Shown: positions 45,601 through 57,600 of the stretch, in pieces
How the letters are laid out: every line of letters starts with the position of its first letter
How positions within the stretch are numbered: position 1 is the stretch's first letter
NCBI RefSeq assembly: GCF_032854445.1
Contig: NC_088305.1
Location: 10,279,717 to 10,343,716 of the forward strand
Length of the DNA stretch: 64,000 nt
From: Liolophura sinensis
Lineage: Eukaryota; Mollusca; Polyplacophora; Chitonida; Chitonidae
Direction of reading: 5' to 3'
Notes under the pieces: model-generated
The model's input: only the letters and a program-made list of their open reading frames with translations
What the model was told of the DNA's origin: nothing
Databases searched by the model: none
Position numbers and translations under genes: made by a program

Positions 45601-48600
45601 TCTGTGGCTGGCACAGTTGACTTCTGAATCACAAAGCCCTGAAGGCGATGCTTTGTAGTCGGTACTGATCCTAAAAACGTTGAGTGCTATGCTTGGTAGT
45701 GGGTATTGATCCTGAAAACGTTGAGTGCTGTGCTTGGTAGTGGGTATTGATCCTGAAAACGTTGAGTGCTGTGCTCCGTAGTCGGTACTGATCCTGAAAA
45801 CGTTGAGTGCTGTGCTTGGTAGTGGGTATTGATCCTGAAAACGTTGAGTGCTGTGCTTGGTAGTGGGTATTGATCCTGAAAACGTTGAGTGCTCTGCTTC
45901 GTAGTGGGTACAGATCCTGAAAGTTGAGTGCTGTGCTTCGTGGTGGGTTTTGATCCTGAAAACGTTGAATGGTCTGCTTTGTAGTCGGTACTGATCCTCA
46001 AAACGTTGAGTGCTGTGCTTGGTAGTCGGTACTGATCCTCAAAACGTTGAGTGCTGTGCTTTGTAGTCGGTACTGATCCTCAAAACGTTGAGTGCTGTGC
46101 TTTGTACTCGGTACTGATCCTCAAAACGTTGAGTGCTGTGCTTGGTAGTGGGTATTGATCCTGAAAACGTTGAATGCTCTGCTTCGTAGTGGGTACAGAT
46201 CCTGATAAAGTTGAGTGCTGTGCTTCGTAGTGGGTACAGATCCTGAAAAAGTTGAGTGCTGTGCTTCGTGGTGGGTTTTGATCCTGAAAACGTTGAGTGC
46301 TGTGCTTCGTAGTAGGTTTTGATCCTCAAAACGTTGAGTGCTGTGCTTCTTAGTGGGTTTTGATCCTAAAAACGTTGAGTGCTGTGCTTCGTGGTGGGTT
46401 TTGATCCTCAAAACGTTGAGAGCTGTGCTTCGTAGTAGGTTTTGATCCTCAAAACGTTGAGTGCTGTGCTTCTTAGTGGGGTTTGATCCTCAAAACGTTG
46501 AGTGCTGTGCTAGGTAGTGGGTATTGATCCTGAAAACGTTGAATGCTCTGCTTCGTAGTGGGTATTGATCCTGAAAACTTTGAGTGCTATGCTTCGTAGT
46601 GGGTACTGATCCTGAAAACGTTGAATGCTCTGCTTCGTAGTGGGTTTTGATCCTAAAAACGTTGAGTGCTGTGCTTCGCAGTGGGTTTTGTTCCTGAAAT
46701 CGTTGAGTGTTGTGCTTCGTAGTGGGTTTTGTTCCTGAAATCGTTGAGTGTTGTGCTTCGTAGCGAGTTTTGAATTCCAAAACGTTTGGTGCTTTTTCTC
46801 GTAGCGAGTTTTGAACCTCAAAACCTTGATTGCTATAAGCTCTACACGTTGATATGTTTGAAGTTCACATTACTGCAAGGAAAATGACGTTATAACACCT
46901 TTTTTCTAGATCATTATGTTAAACTCCATAATCATGATTTCACCGGCATTAACCCATTGCCTCGAGTGACGTCATAATTATTTTAAAAAACCGTGGCATG
47001 CTGGATATTGGGTGGAGTTCAACATATTTTGATGGAGGACGACACGAGTTACCTAAATTGCTATCCATTTTACTGTAAACCCTGTTTCTGATACTGGCAT
47101 ATTTTAAATTGTTTACACATTTAGTTTAAAATAGCCTTAATAAATGAATTTAATTTTATCTGTTGTAGTATATGATCTCACGGCGGGATGGGTTTAAAGC
47201 TTGATATTGAGAAATTTGGTTATAAAAATTATTGTAGTCCATTCGCTTAGAGTGTAGTGTGGGCCCTGTTACTGCGTGGAGTTTGTTCTAACCACATGTT
47301 GGTGCACCTGTTGTAAAACAAATTACTCTCTACGCCCATTCACTAGCATGCCACTTGTTTTCGAACAATTGTGTCGTCACCCAAGGCAAGGAGTTCTTGG
47401 CGTCAAAACTGAGCTTATATGGTTTTACATAATGTATTACAAAAAGTATTCAAGTTTGTTTGTTTTTTTTTTGAAAAATATGTACTTCCACCATATCCAT
47501 TTGTAGAGCTTGTGTTGTTACGGGTCACTAACTAAAGGCAATTTTGGTAGCTAGAATGACTGATTTTAAGACAGCTGAATATAGGCGGCTATCTAAATGA
47601 AACATACCATAGCTTCAGGTACAAGTAACTTAAGTTCAGACTTAAAATTAATATGCTGTACGTGATGTGAAAGTGAGCTCTGCACTAATGCTTTTGTACA
47701 TAAAACCTACATTTCTGTAAACGAGCTTACAGAGAGTAAGAAAACGCTCCGGTTTCCCCCATCGTTGAAACTGACCACCATCGTGTCAGTGAAAATTTAT
47801 TCAGTATTGCATTAAACACACAATCAAATGAATGAATAAATAAATCTGCATTCCACGTCTTTACTTCAGGGTACAGCGTAGCTTCTGGTTCTTTTTTCTC
47901 GGACTATACGGATTATTCTGTCACAGGAGTGCCTCGCTGGAACGGCGTGGGAAAGGTAAGATACATCTCACGTTGTTACAGCTTATATTACTACCGCTTC
48001 TTTGATATATTTTACCAAGCAAAGGTTTCAGCCCGGTATACTGCACAGCTGCGCGGATGCCACAAAGTACCGTGCGACGGTTGTACGAATGCAACAAAGT
48101 ACCGTGCGACGGTTGTACGGATACCATAAACTTCTGTGTGGCGGTTGTGCGGATGCCACAAACTACCATGAAGCCGCTGTGCAGTGTCGCATTCTTCATG
48201 ACTGCGTTGTCAATTTCGCGATTTCAATATCAATTTGTCACTCAGTAGACACACTGCCTGTAATTATTGCGGCATGTACGTTATCGAACTTCCCGTATTA
48301 GTTTTGCCTACTTGAATATTTGATTTGCAGTGTTGTTGGCATGGCTGGGAAATTTAATCGCCATTCAAGAGCCGAACAGTTTGCTTGTCATACGAATATA
48401 CAAGGAGTTTTTATTTCATTATCGGTATATTGGCAACATTATATAATATTCTTTCTGCGTTTACCGTAAAGCGGTAATTAAGGAATGTTGTTGAATATCA
48501 CCAAGCCTGTATAAAGATTCAACTTTTCCCACAAAACTTACACATGGGTATTTTCAAGTCATTCTACGAGCTGGTTTCGTTGTTGTTGCTCTTATTTCTT

Positions 48601-51600
48601 ACGGATGATATTCTACGTATTTTTTTTTTTTGTCGCAGGAAGCATTCGGTGAAATGCGAATGCGACCTTGCTTGTCACATAAGTGAGATTTTTGTATTTA
48701 AAGAATTTATATTTTTTATTTTAAGCTCACAAGAATATTTCCCTTATACGGCGTATACCCACGACCATCCGCAGATTGCTGGAACTTCTTCCCACGTACA
48801 CGTAGCGTTTAAAATAAGGAAAGAGCAAACGTCCTTCTAATTAGGTATCCAAAAGGAATTAGATGGTCTTGGGAACAAGTCCATATTACTCACATACACA
48901 TCAATGATGTAATCTATGAATTTCTTCCCCTACGCATAGCAAATCCAGTTCACGTATCCTCTGTCACATAAGTCACTCAGTCACTCAGCCAGTCTATCTG
49001 CTTTGCAGGTTATAATCTTTGACCAGACTTTCCAGCAAATCGCAACGGAGCGGGTTGGCGAGCAGGTATGTGTCTCCAATATAGATATCTTCTCTCAGTA
49101 CAGACGATTCCAATTTGTTTTTTCCAGGCTTTTTCAGAACCAGTCATATGTCCTGGTTCTGATCTCTGAGCGCCAAGCGAGGTAGCAGCAAGTACCATTT
49201 TTAAAGTCTTTTGTACAATCCCACCCGGGTCAGTATAATGTGAATGGGTGTCATATCTGGTGTCTTCGGCAGCACTTCAGCGGCATGGTGTTGCTTGATA
49301 CAAGAAGACACAATGTATGTACACACAACTAATGACTTCTCGTCGTCACATGACTGAAAAATTGTTCAGTACAACGTTACACCCCAAACATAGATATATA
49401 TACATACCATTAACTATAGTGCACATCTACTACATGTGTAGATCTGACTTCGGTCAGATTGGCGTAACTTCAGGTCTAGTTGTCGACAAGACAGCAGGAG
49501 GACAGACTACACTCAAAATATTAATCTGTCAATTTTAACAGAGAGTATGTTGCCTGAGTGATGCTAGAATGTATTCTGTTATTATAACACAATATTCTGT
49601 CATATTCAATAAGTTATATTTTGTTAGTCCTATAAAATCGCTATGCTGAATTAACAGAATATGTGTGTTATATTTAACAGAACAATTTGCTGCAAGAACA
49701 GAATAGATTGTATCACCACTTAATATTTAACATATTAACATTAACAGATTAATTTTTTGGGTGTATTACATTTGAATTTTGTGAGGTTAATTGGTGACCT
49801 TCAGATCTAGTTATCGAAAAATCAGTACAGGCAACAACTTTAGTTTGCCTTGTGACACGTGAGATCCAGTTACCGAGACCGACCACTGTATCATGATGTT
49901 TTTGCTGCATACAAACCGTTATTGTCAATAACAAAATGTTTAAAGTTGTATGTAGAAATCGTCCATCGTGGTATTTTTCGGTTGTGTAATAAACAATATA
50001 CGCCTATATTAATATTACGAAACTTAAAACGACCATAGATGCATGTTTCCCTCTGTGTTTATGCACAAATCGTTCTGCTGTTCGTATAAAGTAACACTTT
50101 TGGTTGTTAGTATTCTGAATCATCTTGCTGTTTGTAATTTGTTTCTAATCTTGTTTGAATTCTGTATCTTGTTGTTCATAATTCGTTTCTCATCTAGTTG
50201 TTCGTATTCTTTATCTCGTCTTGTTGTTCGTATCCTGTATCTCATCTCGTTTTTCGTAATTTGTATCTCATCGTGCTGTTCGTATGTTGTATCTCACCTA
50301 GCTGTTCTTTTTATGTATCTAATCTTGCTGTTCGTGTTTTGGATCTCATCTTGCTGCTCATATTTTGTATCTCGTCTTGCTGTTCGTGGTTTGTATCTCG
50401 TCTCGCTGTTCGTGTTTTGTACCACATCTTGATGTTCATGTTTTGTATCACATCTTGCTGTTCATGTTTTGTATCACATCTTGCCGTTCATGTTTTGTAT
50501 CACATCTTGCTGTTCGTGTTTTTATCCCGTCTTGCCGTTCATGTTTTATATCACATCTTGCTGTTCGTGTTTTGTATCACATCTTGCCGTTCATCTTTTG
50601 TATCACGTCTTGCTGTTCATATTTTTTATCTCGTCTTGCTGTTCGTCCATTGTAACTCGCTTCTTTGTGTTCTCCTCAGTTTGGAAGTTACTTTGGCGCA
50701 TCTCTGTGCGTCACGAACTTCAATGGCGATGCATACGACGACTTACTGGTCGGAGCACCACTGTATTCTGACGTCACCGAGGAAGGTCGCGTGTACTCCT
50801 ACATCAGTCGAGGTTTACCTCCGGTAAGACGTGATCTCCGACATTCACAGGTTTTCTCTGGAATTCTTTGTTTCATATTTGAATTTAATAACACACTGAC
50901 ATTAATTAAGCGGAGTGTACTAAGCCATGAACTAAATTAAGATGTATCTTTGTTAATTCTTTGTGTACATTTACGTAATGATTAATCGGTAAAATAGCTG
51001 ATGACTTTTTTTATAATTTGTAAAATTGTGTTTTGCCTCAACTTTTGCAAGATAATATGTAATCTTAAAATGAAGGGAGGATTATATGCTGTCGTGTTTC
51101 AGACCATTGCTCATGACCGAATTTTGAAAGGACCTAACAAGTATCGATCTCGATTTGGGACCGCCATCATGGGAATAGGAGACATCGACAAAGATAACTA
51201 CAACGGTAAGGCATGCGTACGCTCGCAAAGAGGAAATATGTACCCTTTTGTACACATGTGTTTGTGCAGATCGCGATGTAACAAGATGTGTGTCATAGGT
51301 ACATTGTTTGATACACATTAAAAGTATAGCTGCAAAAAGATGAAACAACTGTGTGCCTGTGAGTACATATGTTGTGTATTTTTTAACACAATTGCTTTCA
51401 GAGAACATTTAAAGGCAAAGAAAACACCAAACTGAGTCTTACATCAGGTGGAAGACCATTAATAACTGTCTTGAAGCATGGTACGATTTAATGTTGTATA
51501 ATTTTTTCAATCGAGTACAATACTTGTAATGCACCTGACTTTATGCTAATGTGTAGTTACCGAGAGGCATAAACGAATATTTTTTTTGGCTTGCAATAGT

Positions 51601-54600
51601 TCGTTTCAAGATCCATTCGGTGAATGCATTCATACCTCTACATTTTGAATGATTAAACACGTAATCTACATTATGTTGCAAAAGCCTGATATTACGTCAT
51701 TGGTCCCATTATGGTCACAATAGACCACCGTAGAAACCAAAGTTTATTTAACTTTTTACTTTTAAATCACGAATCAAACGATCACCATACACCAATCCTC
51801 CCCACTAAGCACATTTATGGGCCAGACGAATAAGCCAGGTATAGCTGTTTCGAGTGGTGCCTCAGATAGCTTAGAATTCAGCTCCAATCTAATTTCTTAA
51901 AATGTATTTTTCTAAATATTCGACTTGAAACTGTCCTCGAACCCATGTAAAGTCTTGGATGTCACAACGAGTGGAATAAAACACACGAATTTTGCTGAAC
52001 TGTGAGTAACTGCCGAGGGTCATGACGCATGTGTACTGGAAAAAAGCTGTCCAGCTTATTATCTGGCAATGACAGACTCCACACACACATCAGCTCATGC
52101 CTCCAGTCAGGCTTTTGCTGAGATAGCTGCGACCTTCAGTCAGGCGGTTTGTCAGTTACCTTGGTGGTTAACTCAAGGTATTCCGAATTCTTCCACTAAT
52201 GAACAACCAAAATAAACAATCAAATACAGGAATAAAGAAAAAAACAAGAAAACCGGTATAGTTATTGTAATTTGTTTTTCTCAAAGACGTGGCTATTGGA
52301 GCACCGTTCGCTGATGACACGGGTGCGGTATATATCTATCATGGGAGCTATTCGGGTTTGTCTGAGGTGTACTCCCAGGAGATCAGGGGACAAGCCGTTC
52401 ACGAGAAACTGAAGGGATTCGGCTGGGCTCTCTCCAAACCCCAGGACACCGACAATAACGGTTATCAAGGTAAGCTAATCCGCCGACATTAGGCCTATCA
52501 ACTAAAGGTAGTATAAAGAGGTTACATCAAGATTAAATATGCATTTATCGTTAAGGGCAGGGATACAGATCAGAAAACAGCTCCTCCAATTTCTTGTTGT
52601 TATTTCTGTATAGAAATAGAAAGAAGTATAATAAAAATGATACAAATTTAGCATGAACTGTCATTTGTAAAAGTGATCTCCATCATGGTTGTCTTCGATT
52701 TCTCTTTCAGGAGAAAGTAACAGATGTTATGCAAAATTTATTTTTACACGTATTTTGTCTTCTTAGAATTGAAAAAATAAAATAAACTATACTTTTCACA
52801 TTAAGTCTGCGCAGTTTTTGTGTTTCCTCATCCTTTTAACCTTATATCGGCCCCAGTAGCACAGTTGGTAGAGCGTCCGCTTTGGGAGCGGTAGATCCAG
52901 GGTCATTCCTGGATGGAGTCACATGCAAGACTTTAAAAGAAGAAGTTGTAATTTCCTCGCTAGGCGTTCAGAATAAAGGGGATAGTGCAACAACTGGTTG
53001 ACTTGTATCAGTATAATGGCACGGGCGGAAAAGCTTACTTGCCTTTGGTAAGTCGGTTGAGTGAAGCAGCACTAGATAAAAGAGCGGTGGAAATCCGTCG
53101 TACAACAAGGAGGCACATTACATGCACACTAAGGATTCCTTTGTCATCATATGACTGAAAAATTGTTGGGTCCGACGTTAAACCCCAAGTACTCACTCAC
53201 TCACTCCTCTAACCTTACACAATGTACTACACTGTTTTTTTTCTGTGATCTCAAGGTAAACTGCAATCAATCAGTAATCAAGGACAACCCCCATTCGATA
53301 AAGGGCGCACAAAATCATCTGCTTGTTTCCAGATTTCGCCGTCGGATCTTTTCTGTCAGACAAAGTGGTTGTCCTGAAAACGAGGCCGGTTGCTACAGTA
53401 CGCGCGTCAATCAACCTCGAACGTGACGTCATTAACTTGCTGGAACGCGATTGTTACTACAAGGATCGACCCCACGCCTGTATTCACGTGGATCTGACCT
53501 TCCTATACACGGGACAGTACGCTCCCGAGGAGATAGGTATTTATGAGTGATTCTCTATCAGATAATTGTGAATACTGGGTTTGACACATACCGTACCAAT
53601 TAGGCCTCCCTATTACCCAGTTTATGCGAACAAACAGTACACAGGGACCTGGCTTGTTAAAGTAGCTTCCCAGTCTAGTGCGTAAATACCACCAAAAGTA
53701 TCAATTGCAGACCATGCAGTTCACATAAGGCGAGGTTACTCTTCTCAAATGTGAATTTTCTTCAAAAAGGAAGGATTGACGTGTGAACACAAATCTATCT
53801 GATAATATGTAAATTTCGTTCTAAAGGTCATGAATTCCATTGGAACTGGATTTTGTGTTGCTGTTGTTGTTTAAAGTCATATTCTTTACTGTCCAAAGTA
53901 AACAACAAATCTTTGGCAAGTTACTTACGAACTTTTTCAGCCTTTCTTATAAACTTTATTATAGCCTTGCATTATCCGAGGTGTTTCTGAGAACACATGC
54001 ACTGAAAAATATGAACAGAAAGGAACATACGTGTAGAACCGCTAGGTTAATAGAGCAGAGACAAATTCAGAGCTCCCCTTTGATCTTGCAAGGTTTTGTG
54101 ACCTTTCTCTTCATCCTCTGGTTAAAATCTATGCGTCGAAATAGACATTCGCATACCAGCCAAAATGGTTGTTTCCAGGTGGATTATCGCAAGGCCAATT
54201 CCCAAAACGACGGTAAACAAACCACAAAAAAACCTAAAAAAGTATATAAAATTGGAAATTAGGACGGAATCATGGAAAGACAAGCAGTCAATAATTTTCA
54301 ATGAAGTTGGAAAGACGCAAGGAATGTGTGAGTGAAATCAGTATTCGAATCGTGTACCATTGTAGTATATAAGTTGTCGATAATAAAATAGGTATTTCAC
54401 TTACGCTTACACTGTTTATTTATTCAAAGTATTCATCTTATTCAATTCAATGAAAATACGGTCCCTGATTTATTTTCTTCTTTCTCGTTCTTTATCGCAG
54501 AGATAGAGTACGAGTTTCTAGCAGATACCCACCCTGATGATGAGTACGAAGTGGGCAGGGCACAGATCCTTCCCACTGATGGAGAACCAAGCTCGGCCAG

Positions 54601-57600
54601 CCCCGCCATCCACAAGAAGCTCTACCTGTCCAATGGCATGGAGCAACGTCAGAAGTTCAGCATCATCATTAAGGTTTGTCTAAGCTGAGGACGACACTAC
54701 ATTTATTTATTTATTTATTTGATTGGTGTTTTACGCTATACTCAAGAATATTTCACTTATACGACGGCAGCCAGCATTATGGTGGGTGGAAATCGGGCAG
54801 AGCCCTGGGGGGAACCCACGACCATCCGCAGATTGCTGCCAGACCTTCCCACGTACTGCCGGAGAGGAAGCCAGCATTGGATGGACTTGAACTCACAATG
54901 ACCGCATTGGTGAGAGCCTCCTGGGTCATTACGCTGCGCTAGCGTGCTAACCAACTAAGCCACGGAGGCCACCGCACGACGCTACAGATTCTCATTCAGG
55001 ATCAACATTAGATTAGTATATGGTGACCTTGCTGCGGTGGAACCTTTATGGAATTTCTGATCATCATTAAGGTTTATCTGAGCTGTGCGCGAAACTACAG
55101 AATATAGTTCAGAATTAACATTAAGGTTTGTCTGAGATAAGTGCGAGGCTACAGATTTTAGTGCAGAATCAACTGTAAGGTTTGTCTCAACCGAGCACAA
55201 AACTACAGATTCCAGTGCATAATCAACATCAAGGTTCTTGCAGAATACAAATACTGGCGTTTAGGCTCAATACGAGATGTCTTATGAATCATAATTTGGT
55301 AAAAAGTGCTTGGGTATAGTATCTATACAAGATTTCTACTGAGTCATAATTTGGTAAATAGTGCTTGAGTAGATACTCTGTACCCGATTTCTTAATATCA
55401 CCTAGCTGATGGGAGTTTTTTAAGGTTTGTCTTTTTCCGTTCCAGCCGAAACTGGATACATTCACGGATGTGGTGTTCGAGCTGAACTTCAGCAAAACTA
55501 ACTATTGCTCACCTGACCTAAAGCCGAACCAGTGTTCAGTATTAAACCACAAAATACCTCAAACAATCACAGAAACGGTACGTACCTTTAACCGTTAATT
55601 AGGTTTATACATGTATAACAAGTTTCTCTTCGCTTCATTTGTTTGTTTGATTCGAGCTGAATGGTCATTTCACGAAGACTCCTCACTTTGCTCTAAGCAT
55701 GTAAACAGCTTCTCGCTTTATACGTCAACCATTATGTATTAATTATGTACTGTTACATCTGTTGTGATTCTTCACTGGAATGACCCAAGTGGAGATCACT
55801 TTTCGACTGTCGTTTGTAAGTTTTAGTTCTGTTTAGTTTTAAAAAGGTATTGCATTATGGAAACGGTGTGAGGAAATTTGGAACAGCCTGTAGGAAAACC
55901 ACGATATTTGGCAGGTTGCTGGCAGACTTTCCCACGTTCGACCAGAGAGGAAGGTGGACTTGAACTCACAGCAACCGCATTGGTGAGAGGTCCGTGGGTA
56001 ATTGCGCCGCCATGGCACGATATCCTCCTCGGCCACGGAGGCTCCATAAAACTGATATATATATATTTATGCGAGAAGGTCTTGCAGCAACCTGCGGATG
56101 GTCGTGGGCTTCCCCCGGTCTCTGCCCACTTTCCTGCCATCATCGTGCTGGCCGCCGTCGTATAAGTGAAATATTCTTGAGTACAGCGTAAAAATACCAG
56201 CCAGCTAAATAAATAAATAAATAAGACACATCCTGAAAGGTTTAACTACAAGGATGCTAAAATTGTTTTTGGTAATTTGTAGATTTCATTTCGTAAAGAG
56301 TGCGACTCCGACCGTGGATGCATCTCGGACTTGAAACTCCAGTCTACCGCTCCCGTAACCCTGTTGGTCGGTGCCACGCCCTTTCTTACCTTAAAGGTCA
56401 TCGTCACCAACAGAGGGGGTGCGGCTTACCTCTCCATGGTAACGCTGCGTTGCCAGGGCGACATAAAAGTGGCGGCTGTGGACACTATTGAGGTGCCACG
56501 TGATAACCCGGAAGGGATTACAAAAATCCGGTGTTCGTCGTCAAGGAAACTGCGGAGTGAGCGGGAGGCAGCCATGACAGTTCTTGAGTGTAACGTTGGT
56601 AACCCGCTTAGAACCGGAAACAGAGTGAGTTTTCTGGTGAAACTTGACGTCCGGGAGATTGAGCCAAGCGGCCCTTTCACCACCATAGAATTGGAGGCCA
56701 CAACAAAGAGCGAAGAGAGGAATTTCACTCTCCACGACAATTTTAATACGTTGAGAATTTCCCTGCACAGAGAGGTGGAGCTGAAAACAACGGGGTAAGT
56801 TTGGGGGAACTGATTCAGGCTTCTGTAGAATGTGCAATAGTCAATCAAAGAATGTGTCAATCAAAGAATGTGCTGGTTTCTGGCCTATAACTGTATAACT
56901 GTTACGTCATATACAGTAATTCTTGGTTTCCACTGGCCAATACACGATCACGTGATATTCTGCAAGACATATGTACAGTAATAATGCGCTCAAGCAAAAC
57001 AATACACAATGAGGTGATATTCTGCAAGACATATGTAAAATAATAATGCCCTCAAGCAAAACAACGTCTCGCTCATAAGGTAATATTATACCACGTTCGC
57101 GAGGCACTAGCCAACGATCTCGCGCTAATATCCAGCGACCACGTGCACATGCGTTTATTCTACTGCAGTTACCTCCTTCTGTGTGATCTCTGACGTATGC
57201 TTGTTTGGAAAGTAAACAACAAAGACGACGGTTATCTCAGCTGTGGTTGTACGAATTCAGCTTTTTAAATACCAACCGTGCAAGTACACTGTATTTTATG
57301 GTATAGTAAGACATATAGTGCATGTTAGTGGGACATGATATCAGGAATTGTCAGAATCTCGATAAGTGATATTTGATTATCACTTGTGTAGAGCTGACAA
57401 TTCTTGATTTTCCATTCCTCAACATGCACTACCTGTTGATTGTAACTGTCACTAGAATGAAGAACCCGACAGTAGATAGCGGCCCAAATTCATAAACACC
57501 AGACATTGTTTAACAATGTCTTTATTTGAGACTGTTCAATATGCCAAGATAAAACGTAGTTCCCTTAAGCATTGTTCACAAAATGCCCATCATGGGAAAA

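Noticed and set aside
45687-46821. Several minus-strand frames of about 100 codons with H-S-T-F repeats
   Set aside because: They are translations of the 41-bp minisatellite.
50043-50655. Plus-strand frames up to about 200 codons, Cys- and Leu-rich
   Set aside because: They are translations of the 26-bp array read into exon 9 in a wrong frame; only the exon after the acceptor is coding.
52847-52920. A tRNA-Pro-like gene (anticodon-like TGG)
   Set aside because: The acceptor and T arms do not pair properly, and the sequence runs directly into a SINE-B body; it is a SINE head.
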